Of a DNA stretch of 64,000 nt, positions 9,370-19,520 are shown in pieces. The notes under the pieces were generated by a model. That model was not told where the DNA came from. It did no database searches and worked only from the letters and a program-made list of their open reading frames with translations. This DNA is from Trissonchulus latispiculum. Lineage: Eukaryota > Nematoda > Enoplea > Enoplida > Ironidae. The DNA lies in assembly GCA_030248195.1 (NCBI GenBank), contig JASAND010026798.1:1-64000 (forward strand), written 5' to 3'. The stretch's first letter is position 1. Every line of letters begins with the position of its first letter. The position numbers and the translations under genes are program-made.

Positions 9370-12300
9370 ATGATTTGTACTATTTGTGGTAAATTTTTTC
9401 TCGTCAAAGCAACCTTAACTCTCACATAAGGCAAGTTCACGATAACATTCGACCACACCAGTGTCCCACCTGTGGCAAACCTTTTAAGAGACGTCAGGAT
9501 ATGAGTAGACATTCACTGTGTCACACCGGCGTCCGTGTGATCAGTCCAGGGGTTGTTCCAAGACGCAAAACCAAGTCTACTGTAGTTTTCATTGAAAAAT
9601 TGACTGCCAAGTATAAAAATGTTCACTGTTTTCAACTAGACAGTACTGTAGAATGCAATGATTTGTGGTGTTTGTATAAAAGTGTTCATGTTGAGTTGAA
9701 GAGATGTATTGAACGGGTTTTGGAATCTTTACACTGTATCAAGTTTGACCTTATTTTAAAAATAACTTTCGAGAAAGCCACTGACCCAACAGAAACAATA
9801 ACCTGCTACTTTCATAGTACGGTACAAAGGCTGTGCAGTCGAAAAAATATTGGTGCTGCAATACTGGACTCTTTCAAATATATTAGTCAGAAGGTTGAAG
9901 AATATCTGGAAAGAGGATCTGGATGGGTTGTTAGTGTCATTGATACCTTAGATATTCACATGACTAAATATGAACCTGTAAAGGGGAAAACTTATATCCC
10001 ACTACCTCCTAAGCTGCAATCAAAGAAGGCCATTTTGAACATTCAAAATGAGGACGACAAATGTTTTATGTGGGCAGTGTTAGCAGGATTACATCCTGTT
10101 GAAAATAGCAGGATTACATCCTGTTGAAAATAGCAGGATTACATCCTGTTGAAAACAATCCTCAACGAGTTTCTCATTATGAGCGATACTGTGCCGAACT
10201 CAATTTTACAGGAATTTCATTTCCTGTAAAAATCGACGATATCCCAAAGTTTGAACGGCTAAACCATATTTCGCTAAACGTCTACGGCTATGATGACTCC
10301 CTGAACATTCTCCATTTGACCGACCAGAAGGATACGGTTCATCACTTTACTTTTCTTCTGTTGAAGAATCAACACTACTGTCTAGTCAAGGATCCTGAAA
10401 AATTTTTGAACACAGAGCGCAGTCACGGATCTAAACTTTTCCAGTGCCACCTCTGTCTCTGTTTGTTTTATCCGAGTCAAAAAGAAATGATCACATGGAA
10501 CGTTGCCAAAATCCCGATCTGGACGTAGTCGAGATGCCAACGACGGATGAAAAATGGTTGAAATTTACCAATTTTCATAAGATGCAACGTCAACCGTACT
10601 TGATCTATGCAGACTTTGAATGTATACTTGAAAAACTGGATACATGTCTTCCCAATCCATCGTCATCGTCGACGACATCTCTCCACGTACATACCCCGTG
10701 CGGATTCGGAATGGTTGAAATATTTGGTTGCTGTCACGACAAGCACTCCCTTGGAAGAACATACACTGTCAGATCGGCAAAACCCGTGGAAGAATTCTTA
10801 CAGATGGCTATAAAATGGGGAGAGGAATACCAGGAAAAGCTGAACAAACCAAACTGGCAGTCTGCCACAGCCGCAGATCAAATTCACTTTTTCTGTACAA
10901 GATCATGTGCCATATGCAAGAAGGATTTAGGAGAAGATAGAGTTTGGGATCACTGTCACTTGTGTGGACAATACAGAGGTGCTGCACATCCTGAGTGCAA
11001 TTTATCTTTTCGGCTGATGCGTACTGTAACGATAGTTTTCCACAATTTGCGCAGATACGACGGACATTTGCTACTGGAACAGCTGGGGACAATTGCGTCC
11101 AAAATGGGGTGCGAAATCAATGTAATCCCAAAAGGATATGATGATTACCTTACATTTTCTTTGAAGTTTAAACATGTAAATACTCGCTGGAATCTTCGGT
11201 TTATCGACAGTTTACAGTTTCTGAATACCTCATTGGATCAGCTGGTTAAAAGTCTATCTGATAAGGGCAGCGATAAATTTAGATACACTGCCGAATATTT
11301 CAAAGCTGACACTCATTTGATGCTGCGAAAAGGAGTATACCCATACGAGTACATGGATTCCTGGCAAAAGTTTGACGAACGTGAGTTACCTCCGATAAAC
11401 AGTTTTTATTCCACATTAACCGGTTCATCAATTACCGAAGAAGACTATAGTCACGCTAAGATGGTATGGAAAACGTTCAATGTTAAATCGCTGGGAGAAT
11501 ATCACGATCTGTATCTCATTAGTGACGTGTTGCTATTGAGCGATGTTTTCGAAAACTTTAGAAACTTTTGTATGCTAAACTATCAGTTAGATCCTGCCCA
11601 GTATTATACTGCGCCATCATTTTCATGGGATGCTGCGCTAAAGTTCACCGACGTCAAATTAGAACTATTTACTGACCCGGACATGTATACGTTTATGGAA
11701 AATGGTATTCGCGGAGGTGTGTCGACAATAACTCACCGTTATGCAAAGGCAAATAATCCTCTATTGAACGATTATGACCCATCGAAACCTTCCAGTTATA
11801 TTATCTACTTAGACGCTAATAATCTTTATGGTTGGACAATGACACAGAAATTACCCGTTGGAAACTTTCGATGGATGACGGACAATGAAATCCAGTCGTT
11901 AAATGTACTGGACATTTCGGACAGCGATTCAAATGGATACATTTTGGAAGTTGATCTAGATTATCCAGATGAACTACACGACACTCATAACGACTATCCA
12001 GTCGCTGCTGAGAAACTTGAAATCACTGACGGGATGTTATCGCCGTACTGTGTCCAACTTAAAGATCAGATAAAAGTGTCCACTGTCAACTCTCGAAAAT
12101 TAGTACCCAATCTTTTCAATAAGAAACTGTATACCGTACATTACCGTAATCTCAAGTTATATTTGGATTTGGGACTAAAATTGAAAAAGATTCATCGGGT
12201 ATTAGTGTTTAGTCAGGAGTCATGGTTAGCACCTTATATCATGTTCAACACAGAAATGCGAAAACAGGCAACCAGTGCGTTTGAAAAGGATTTGTTCAAA

Positions 12301-13080
12301 CTGTTCAATAACAGTGTGTTCGGAAAAACGATGGAAAACATCCGGAACTATATAGACATTAAACTTGTTTGTTCTGAAGAAAAACTACTAAAGCTAACCT
12401 GTAAAACCCAGTACAGAGGATTTAAGTTAGTGTCTGACTCTCTTTTTGCTGTGAAAATGCGAAGATCTGTAACTAAACTATGTAAACCTATATATGTTGG
12501 ATTTACAGTATTAGACTTGTCAAAATATTTAATGTATGATTTTCATTACAATTATATTAAGGCACAATACCGCAATGAAGCAAAGTTATTATTCACAGAC
12601 ACAGACAGTTTATGTTACCACATTGTAACACCGGATATATATAGAGACATGGTACGGGATGATCATTTATTTGATTTTTCTGATTATCCGAAAGATCATT
12701 TTGCGTTTTCTGATTCCAATAAAAAAGTTATGGGAAAATTTAAGGATGAAATGAGTTCTATTCCTATTTCAGAATTTGTGGGGCTAAGAGCAAAAATGTA
12801 TAGTATTTTGGACTCTCAGGGAAAGGAGAAAAAGCGAGCAAAGGGTGTGAAGAAGTCCGTCGTTACACGTAGTATCAAACATGTAATGTACAAGTCAGTT
12901 CTTTTCGACGGAGTGCGACTTAAACATCCAATGCAATTTATCCGCAGTGAAGGTTCTGTTGTACATACTGTATTACAAAACAAGTCAAGTTTGTCTGGAT
13001 TTGATGACAAACGATATATTCTTTTTGATGCAGAGTCGACCATGGCGTATGGCCACTGTGATATCATGTCTGATTGTTGA
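9370..13080 (+). CDS. polB: protein-primed family B DNA polymerase with N-terminal zinc fingers (frameshifted)
   Basis: Replicative polymerase of the Polinton. The ATG at 9370 opens a C2H2 finger (CTICGKFF), followed by a second (CPTCGKPFKRRQDMSRHSLCH). The polymerase core shows exonuclease I YADFEC, exonuclease II FHNLRRYDGHLL, motif A DANNLYGWTM, motif B KLFNNSVFGKTMEN and motif C FTDTDSL. The gene is broken three times: a one-base shift in a T run near 9397, a 50-bp insertion made of two extra 25-bp units at 10083-10155, and a one-base shift in an A run near 10482. Similarity continues in the new frame after each break. From 10490 on, the catalytic half is uninterrupted to TGA. A small gene follows 29 bp downstream. 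Confidence 0.9.
10083..10155. repeat. 25-bp tandem triplication inside polB
   Basis: The unit GCAGGATTACATCCTGTTGA plus AAATA is present three times in a row. The encoded GLHPVE motif is normally single in Polinton polymerases. The two extra units add 50 bp and throw the frame, so this is a recent replication-slippage lesion or an assembly artefact. Confidence 0.9.
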
Positions 13081-13109
13081 AATAATGCTGATTGTATATC
13101 TTTAGGGTT

Positions 13110-13472
13110 ATGAATGTTACGGATGAAAATTGTCTGCGTCCATGTGCTGCCATTAATAATAATGTGTTTCGTAAATCCTTTGCCACTGTAACTATTCATC
13201 ATCATTTACTTGTTAAACATGGTGCAGTTACAGAGGACAAATTAGCGTCCAGATTTATTGAAACTGATTCTAAAGTTATGAAGTTATTGGAACAATGTTG
13301 TACAGATCCTGATGAAGTGATTATTCGCCATCCAAGAAGAACTATTATATTCCGTAAGATGTTCGATAATCCTGTTGGAATCCGCGGTTATACGAAAAAA
13401 CGCGTCAACCGAGTCGTCGTCGTTTACAATCGTCAAAGACATTTGATTGTAACTGCTTTTCCTACGGATTAA
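13110..13472 (+). CDS. small protein, possible BECR-fold nuclease-like domain
   Basis: About 120 residues from the ATG at 13110, starting 29 bp after the polB stop and preceded by an acceptor-like TATATCTTTAG. The C-terminal part, RVVVVYNRQRHLIVTAFP, resembles the final strands of barnase/EndoU/colicin-E5-like (BECR) RNase domains, which often end in I(V)TAFP. The earlier DEVIIRHPRR could supply catalytic basic residues. This comparison is from motif memory only. It ends three bases from the end of the convergent TBP-like gene. Alternative: a conserved Polinton protein of unknown role. Confidence 0.5.
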   Translation: MNVTDENCLRPCAAINNNVFRKSFATVTIHHHLLVKHGAVTEDKLASRFIETDSKVMKLLEQCCTDPDEVIIRHPRRTIIFRKMFDNPVGIRGYTKKRVNRVVVVYNRQRHLIVTAFPTD

Positions 13473-13474
13473 CA

Positions 13475-13971
13475 TTATTTACGTGATGATTGACACACGT
13501 TTTGTACTCGATCGAATATAGATGGAATAATTGTTTCATCAACTATACCCGTTACGAAAAACTTACCATTGTGGAAAAGTCTAACAGTGCCGCCGTTATC
13601 CTTCCAAGTAATCCCACTGAAAAGTTCCGGTTCGTAGTGAACAGTGTGGTTATAGCGTCTTATTAACTGGTATAACGAATGAAGATTGACTGCGTATCCT
13701 GTTTTACCTGTGCTGACTCTATTGGTAATACGACACTGGTCAATACCACTGCCAAGACGTTCACCCATCATTTCGATAGTCCTCCTTCCTTGAGCAACAC
13801 ACTTTGATCCCAAACAAACAAATTTGCTATTAGAAAAAAGAAGAAACGTGCTCCCATTCAGCGTTAAAATGGCACCACTGAACCTTCGAGGATTGTAGAC
13901 GGCATTCTCTAACTCACAAGAGATATCCCTTCCCTGAATTTGCCCGAAAATACTACATTGACTATTTGCAT
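13475..13971 (-). CDS. TATA-box-binding-protein-like protein (one frameshift)
   Basis: Two TBP-type repeats can be read. Repeat 1 has NAVYNPRRFSGAI (compare the family's NAEYNPKRFAAVI), then LLFSNSKFVCLGSKCVAQGRR (compare FSSGKMVCTGAKSE) at the matching place. Repeat 2 has VHYEPELFSGI, then VRLFHNGKFFVTG. Most of repeat 1 and all of repeat 2 lie in one frame (from about 13920). The first strand, beginning MQIVNVVFSG at 13971, lies one frame over, with the shift near 13917. TBP bends promoter DNA and recruits polymerases. A Polinton copy could drive late viral-type promoters (inference). Length is near that of a bare TBP core. Confidence 0.75.
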
Positions 13972-14080
13972 CTTTACGACACCGACAATATTGACAATAT
14001 TGTGAAGGTAACTGTTGCTGTGATGAAGGTCTGAATAAATAATAAACAAAGTTTTTAACTATGGTATCGTTTTTATCGCC

Positions 14081-14452
14081 TCACTTCCTTAAATAGTCTA
14101 TTATTGATTCGAAGCTGTAGCCACGTGATCTTTTATTCAAAAAATATATACAAAATTCACCACAAACATTAGTATCAAAGTCTTGCAAACAGTATTTGTT
14201 TACTTTTTCCGGTTTATACTGCATACAGGCCTGGATAGGCTCAAGTCCATAACTGTCAAAGTACTCCACGTAAGTGTCAAAATACATAGCAAGCCAGTGC
14301 TCTCCAGACTTTGTCGATGGATCCGTATTAAGTATAAAACACGCCGGTCTCTGTTGCACCGTTGGTAGCTGGTCACTAGGGAATACACCCAGAAAGACTT
14401 TACGGAGATATCGATCAGCGTTGGCGACTCGGCTTAAGTCTAAACTATTCAT
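14081..14452 (-). CDS. adenain-like cysteine protease (C-terminal stop)
   Basis: Polinton PRO, a ULP1/adenain-family protease that matures capsid proteins. It shows the catalytic histidine in GEHWLAMYF, an acidic residue in YFDSYGLEP and the nucleophile cysteine in NVCGEFC. TGA at 14081-14083 ends the frame after IIDYLRK. The same frame stays open beyond it and continues with NDTIVKNFVYYLF, which resembles the usual C-terminal helix of the family, and later a CQYCRC motif. The stop may be a lesion. It overlaps the upstream secreted-protein gene by 8 bp. Confidence 0.85.
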   Translation of the reverse strand: MNSLDLSRVANADRYLRKVFLGVFPSDQLPTVQQRPACFILNTDPSTKSGEHWLAMYFDTYVEYFDSYGLEPIQACMQYKPEKVNKYCLQDFDTNVCGEFCIYFLNKRSRGYSFESIIDYLRK

Positions 14453-14828
14453 AGTAACCTTCCAGTGCCCATCTGACGAGTTCCATATGACTGTTTTTAT
14501 TAATTTTAAGATCTGTCATTTTATAGTGAAGGTATACTAATTTTCGATTGGAGTCGTAGCAAAATTCCCAGCAGTGGTCCCACTCAACGTAGGTACAACC
14601 AGGTTGCGTCCATCGTTGCATTCCTTCCACGCAGAGGTGAAGATTACATCGTGCTAATCTTTTATACAAGTAGTCTCCATTTTCTATCGTAGCATTTTTA
14701 TTTCCTAACTGAAGTATCAAAGTTTTCATAGTTCCATTATCATCAACCACGGTTACATTTAGATTTTCTTCCTGGTAGTATAACTGTTCCGTGGAGACGG
14801 CTACTGCAAGTAAAAGTAGTCCTAGCAT
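14445..14828 (-). CDS. secreted cysteine-rich protein, unknown family
   Basis: An ATG at 14828 gives a clean signal peptide (MLGLLLLAVAVSTEQ); an earlier in-frame ATG at 14864 would add 12 residues. The mature part has N-glycosylation sites (NVT, NGT, NAT) and a compact six-cysteine cluster: RCNLHLC, then PGC, then DHCWEFC. I do not recognise the fold. It lies between the capsid gene and the protease gene, so a virion-surface or secreted host-modulating role is possible (inference). Confidence 0.65.
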   Translation of the reverse strand: MLGLLLLAVAVSTEQLYYQEENLNVTVVDDNGTMKTLILQLGNKNATIENGDYLYKRLARCNLHLCVEGMQRWTQPGCTYVEWDHCWEFCYDSNRKLVYLHYKMTDLKINKNSHMELVRWALEGYYE

Positions 14829-14916
14829 TTTCAGCACATAATTAAGATCAGCTGGACATAACATATTTATTAACTTTAAATTGAGTAGATCAGATGAGTA
14901 CTAACATTTATTAACC

Positions 14917-16258
14917 TTAAATTGAGTAATCAAAAAATGGTGTCCTGTTTATGTCGATGGATATTAAGTTATCAAATTCGCCATATATGATAATTTCTAC
15001 TCCTTGTAAGTGATTGCTAAGTGGCAATTTCAGTTGCATATAGAGTGAAAGATCTCCTTCTCGGATAAGTTCCATTGCGCTTCCATCCACGTTATCTGCT
15101 GTTAGATTGAACACAAAAATTGTATACCCAGCATTGAAGTCTTTATATGTAATATCAATCCCCTTATCGTTATTGGCCATGTTAATTCCTTCAAATAGGT
15201 ACATATAGGGTACACTATGTTTGAAATCACTCCAGTCCATCCTCATTGGATGCTTGGGTATGTACTCATCTCCACATTTTAGTGACAATTCGCTGATTTT
15301 GCAGGTTTCAAACTTAAAGGAATTCGCCTTAAAGGAACCGTTAAACGCTTCTGAGTCAACCATTACTAAAACGACTCGTCTGGGGAGTTGACCAGAAAAA
15401 AATGGAGTTTTCCACCACAGTCTGAGAGTTTGCGGCCAGATGTCGAGTCACCATTTTTATTCGACGTATAGGATACTTGGCTGCGTGGTTGCTGCGTAGA
15501 ACCTTTTCTATAGCCAAACTTAGGGATTCTTGTGGTTTGATCTTCCAGACGTACCATCTTAGGTCTTCCACCTTCATTTTATATTCTGTACCGTCACTCA
15601 TTAAAACAAATTTGTCGTCATTTCTATGAAATTCAATCGACATTTCCGTATCGCTTAACATGTATCTGTCCTGCTTAAATAAGTCGCAGTGCAACGGGGC
15701 TAGCAGTTCAACTCCTTTGTTTTTGATAAATGGCTTTCCTCTCCATTTCATTGCATCAGAAGTCAAGTCATCAAATTTCAGCGGATTATCTTTATAAAAC
15801 ATAGCTGTTTGTTGATGATTAGATTTAGCGTCCCGGCCATAATTTAGCAAAAATTCCAGGTATGCCTTATACGCGTACAGAGGTCCAGTGTTTTCAATTT
15901 CTTTGTCACTTAGCTTCATAACTACTCGTTCAAACAAGGTTGAGCCTATTAAATTTATGGGGGCGACATCGACCTTATCAGGGTCTGGAGTTTTATCAGC
16001 TTTTGTTGGATACGGCAAATCATTGCCATCTTTAGTCACAATTTTTATTTGTACATACAGGTAGTTTTTATTTAAATCCAACATAAACGAGTCTTTTGGT
16101 ATGTGTATCCTGTACGGACCGCTGTCTGTTATAGGATTCTGAGGATAATATTCTGCCCAATAGCCCTTTTCGATAGCAACTTGACTAGGTGGAAGAGAAA
16201 ATAGGTCGAGTTCGCTCTTAAACCCAGGATAAGATTGTGCATCCACTTGCTTAGCCAT
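14917..16258 (-). CDS. major capsid protein, double jelly-roll type (one frameshift)
   Basis: The first 300 residues start at the ATG at 16258 (MAKQVDAQSYPGFKSELDLF). They run to a seven-T run read at 15406-15400, after which similarity continues one frame over through VDSEAFNGSF, DFNAGYTIFVFNLT and IIIYGEFDNLISID to 14917. Together they give about 447 residues, the usual length and motif order of Polinton/adintovirus major capsid proteins. The shift falls in a homopolymer, so it may be a sequencing error. The start overlaps the end of the upstream minor-protein gene by 8 bp. Confidence 0.85.
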
Positions 16259-16667
16259 GGCTGAATACGTCAGTGTTAAGTTTCCGTCGTTTTTTAATCC
16301 TTTTTATGCTTTTTGCTGTTAATCTGCTACCAAGAACTTCACCTTCTTGCTGCAAATCTTCCCCAAATTTGCTCAGAGTGCGTCCAACTGCCTGCCTACT
16401 GCGCTTTTTCAGTGATGTTTTTATGTCTTCTCCCTTATTGAGATAATCTTTAGCCACATCGCTGCCTGTTCTAAGGGCTTCCTTTCCCACATGAATGCCA
16501 ACTTTTCTGACAGTTGGCCAAATTGCTCGAAACAGTCCTTTAAAAAAACTACCGATTCCTTCTCCTCTTTGGTAAGGGTGTCCTGCATAAGTAGGTAGAG
16601 CACCACCTGTTTGCAGTAACACGTCTTCCCACGTTTTGACTTGCTCAGGATAGTAGACAGTTCTCAT
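16251..16667 (-). CDS. basic minor capsid/core protein (adenovirus pVI/pX-like position)
   Basis: A 138-residue basic protein. It has a glycine-rich amphipathic stretch (GEGIGSFFKGLFRAIWP), then VGKEALRTGSDVAKDYL, and a Lys/Arg-rich C-terminal part (KSIKRIKKRR). Proteins of this plan sit between the penton and major capsid genes in Polintons and adintoviruses and are thought to be minor capsid or DNA-binding core proteins. Role by position and composition only. Confidence 0.7.
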   Translation of the reverse strand: MRTVYYPEQVKTWEDVLLQTGGALPTYAGHPYQRGEGIGSFFKGLFRAIWPTVRKVGIHVGKEALRTGSDVAKDYLNKGEDIKTSLKKRSRQAVGRTLSKFGEDLQQEGEVLGSRLTAKSIKRIKKRRKLNTDVFSHG

Positions 16668-16671
16668 GGTC

Positions 16672-17481
16672 TCACCTTCCTAAGTGCAACTTTGCATAGA
16701 TTTTTCCGTAAGCAAAATCAACTGGCTGTCCAGAGTCATTATATATATTAATTTCGACCGATTCAAATTCCCTTTTAAGTACGGGAACATAGTGAGGATT
16801 GAGATACTTTTTATCAATGAATTCTCCGTGTATTCCTGTAGTGTTGACAATCCGGAGCAGCGGAGCGATGGTGTTTCCGACTATTTGAGGAGCAACTAAG
16901 TCACAGTATACATACATTGAATAAAAACCAGCCTTCATATCGGGCTCCCCTCCACCAACGATAACTTTCTCCTTCTTGTTTACATGCGTCGGTGACTCCC
17001 TTTCAATTACACCTTGAGGATTCAGATTGTCTCCTTCTCCAAACCCAAGTATATACTGAAGTCTGCTTCCCAGTTTTAGATCTACAATACCAAAAGACTT
17101 TCCTCTCTCCCTTTCGAAAATAATGTTAACTCGATGAGTATACTGATCAAATTCAACCCTCACTCCTGGCGGTTGGCCTTCTCGATTTGTCATTGTATTT
17201 AACGTATGATTGATAGCTTCACATAATTCTACGATTGATGTGTAATATCGCAGTGGTAGGTATTTAGTTTTCGACGTACCATGAGAGAATGCTATGTAGA
17301 TTTCAGGACTGACTTCTTCTCTAAAAGTATTCCATGTCACAGGATACATCAGTTCTACAAGGGCTACCTCCCATTCACCGTCGAGATCAATTCGATGCGG
17401 TAGTTTCACTCGAAAGTCGTTCAATTTATTAGTTAAATAGTCGCCTGTGTTACTAGGTAGTTGTAGGTAAAAATCCATCAT
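16672..17481 (-). CDS. penton-type minor capsid protein
   Basis: An intact 269-residue protein with the typical Polinton opening FYLQLPSNTGDY, then LPHRIDLDGEWEVALVELMYP and the later GKIYAKLHLGR ending. This matches the single jelly-roll minor capsid (penton) family. Two ATG codons are at the start (17481 and 17478). It ends four bases before the pVI-like gene and begins one base after the integrase stop, so the genes form a tight leftward block. Confidence 0.85.
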   Translation of the reverse strand: MMDFYLQLPSNTGDYLTNKLNDFRVKLPHRIDLDGEWEVALVELMYPVTWNTFREEVSPEIYIAFSHGTSKTKYLPLRYYTSIVELCEAINHTLNTMTNREGQPPGVRVEFDQYTHRVNIIFERERGKSFGIVDLKLGSRLQYILGFGEGDNLNPQGVIERESPTHVNKKEKVIVGGGEPDMKAGFYSMYVYCDLVAPQIVGNTIAPLLRIVNTTGIHGEFIDKKYLNPHYVPVLKREFESVEINIYNDSGQPVDFAYGKIYAKLHLGR

Positions 17482-17482
17482 C

Positions 17483-18531
17483 TCAGTTATATATCCTACT
17501 GTTGAACTTTTCAGGGTATCCTAACCACTTCACGAAATATTCCTGTTTTCCCTTGCGACGCCGCCTTTTTATGACTTTCTCTACCCAGTAGCTATCAGGT
17601 TTTGTCACAGTCTGGAGCTCTCGCTCATAGAAACCGCCTTGTATTGGTTCATCCTGCAAATCAGTTAGCTGATACATGACAGGGTATGCATTAGACGTTA
17701 CGTTTACAATTTTGAATAGCTCTTCGGACCAATTTGGTAAATACCCTTTCTCGAATATTCCTTTCGCTTTGCTTATTCTAACAATGTCTCCTACTCTAAG
17801 TTTTGACCGTGGCACAGGTTGGTCCGGATACAGTTTGCTGTACACGTCATAGTGATTATTTGGATTAGATGCGTCCATTGGAGTCATTCCAATACTTCTG
17901 TGTTTGCTATGGTTATATCCGTCTACAAATTTTTGTAATACATCCACATATCTATAGTTTCTCGACTTTGTAAAATACTTCCAAAGTTTCGCCTTTATTG
18001 TTCTATTAAATCGTTCAACAATGCTGCACTTGATATCTGGATTATCGCACGTATAATAGTGAATATTGTTGGCTTTGAGTAGGTTTTGAAATTGTGCATT
18101 TTGAAACTATTTTCCTCTACTGACTGTAGCATTGCAGGACTCCTATTGGACTTTAATATTTCCTTAAATGCACTAAAAATTTCCTTTCCACTTTTCGACT
18201 TAACAGGAACTACCCACGCATATTTAGAAAATACGTCAATGCAGGTTAGCAAAAATCTGTTACCATCGTTGTCGTCAGCAATTCTGGCCATATCTGCAAG
18301 ATCTACCTGCCACAACTTATCAATATTGTCAACGAAATAACGACGTCGGGGATATCTACGGCGAATAGGTTTATGTATGGTGTAAGTGTGTTGCTTTTTT
18401 AACCACTTCTTAATATCCGTAAGCTTAAGACCATTAATTTTATTTTTCAAGTAACTGTACAATGTACGTTCACCTGAATACGCAACCGGACTATTCAGAT
18501 CATAAAAGTAGTAACTTAAAGTGTCTTCCAT
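17483..18531 (-). pseudogene. RVE-family integrase with C-terminal chromodomain (frameshift and stop)
   Basis: Retroviral-type DDE integrase that inserts the Polinton. The N part has DKLWQVDLADM (first Asp) and CIDVFSKYAWVVPVK. A one-base loss near 18120 shifts the frame just at the second catalytic Asp (after LQS), and a TAG replaces a codon four residues later. In the new frame similarity resumes through IVERFNRTIKAKLW (catalytic Glu) and GYNHSKHRSIGMTP. The C-terminal chromodomain (YWVEKVIKRRRRKGKQEYFVKW) is intact. It overlaps the upstream gene by 16 bp. As printed it cannot be functional. Confidence 0.9.
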
Positions 18532-19145
18532 TTCAATGTTTTCAGGGCTAATCCTGTTCCAGACTGCAAATGTCTTGTACGTAGTGCTTCAATTCGCTGA
18601 GAAGCTGGTCTTCCTGGGGTAACATAGGGATCTTTTATTAATTGCCATCGCGCAGGATTACCAATGAATTCTTTAGGAACATTAGTATCACGCAAAACCT
18701 CAGTAAATAGATGAAATCCGACGGCAGGACTTTTGGTTGGACGATTCCTTACAAAATCATGTAGATCTGTAATTCGAGATCCAGGAGCATCCTTCCCCTT
18801 ATACGAAATCTCCCCCTTTTCATTAACTTTGAAATCTGTCACTGCTTGTAGATGATCCAGCAAATTTTCTGCTATCGGTTGCAATCTTTTGGGCAATGCC
18901 TCAATCATTGGGTTTAGCATAGTTTGTGATGGTTCAAGTTTGCGTTCTTCAATGTTTGGGTGCTTCACACGAATCTCTTGGCCTTTTTCCTTAAGCAGAC
19001 GTCTATGATAGTTATTTTGCCTGTACACGGCAAGTTTGACATCATCTGGAAATTTACGCTTTTTCATTGAATGTTTTAGATCCATTTCCACTTCCTTTTC
19101 GTGTTTTTCAAAATAGTCCGGTCTAACCAGTATAGAATACTCCAT
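18516..19145 (-). CDS. conserved Polinton protein of unknown role
   Basis: About 209 residues, charged and largely helical, with RKFPDDVKLAVYRQNNYHRRLL near the start (first part written KRKFPDDVKLAVYRQ). The ATG at 19145 overlaps the TGA of the preceding gene (TGATG), which fixes the start. Proteins of this kind occur next to integrase and ATPase in animal Polintons. I do not know a function. Possibly a virion or scaffold component. Confidence 0.65.
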   Translation of the reverse strand: MEYSILVRPDYFEKHEKEVEMDLKHSMKKRKFPDDVKLAVYRQNNYHRRLLKEKGQEIRVKHPNIEERKLEPSQTMLNPMIEALPKRLQPIAENLLDHLQAVTDFKVNEKGEISYKGKDAPGSRITDLHDFVRNRPTKSPAVGFHLFTEVLRDTNVPKEFIGNPARWQLIKDPYVTPGRPASQRIEALRTRHLQSGTGLALKTLKWKTL

Positions 19146-19486
19146 CACCTTTTCAGCACCAAATCAGTGACAAGTCCACCAACAACCCCCAGCAAAGGTG
19201 CTAGTAACGCAGGTAAAAATCCACCACGTTGGACGATGAGTTTCTTTTTCTTTGATATGTTTATGTTCTTATCTCTCAGCTGCCGCAGTATTTTTCTGTG
19301 ACGTTTAAGTCGTTTTATATCTTTTTCTGGCAACTGCACATTGCTCGACAGGACATTTTCAACACAATCACATATAGTTTTTATTAACTCCGCACTTGAG
19401 TTTTCTATGATACCTGATCTTTGCTTCGAATTACACTTGCACAACACTCTGAGGAAATCAGAATTCTTTTCGAAACGCTTGGCCAT
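19145..19486 (-). CDS. small basic protein with hydrophobic C-terminus
   Basis: 113 residues. The N half is helical and charged, followed by a Lys/Arg-rich stretch (KDIKRLKRHRKILRQL). The ending, GGFLPALLAPLLGVVGGLV, is a glycine-rich membrane-active segment. Similar small proteins recur in Polintons beside the ATPase, and a virion or membrane-penetration role has been suggested by composition. The stop overlaps the next start. Confidence 0.65.
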   Translation of the reverse strand: MAKRFEKNSDFLRVLCKCNSKQRSGIIENSSAELIKTICDCVENVLSSNVQLPEKDIKRLKRHRKILRQLRDKNINISKKKKLIVQRGGFLPALLAPLLGVVGGLVTDLVLKR

Positions 19487-19520
19487 TATATTGGGAAGAT
19501 TTCATGTTTTCTCGTCTCTT

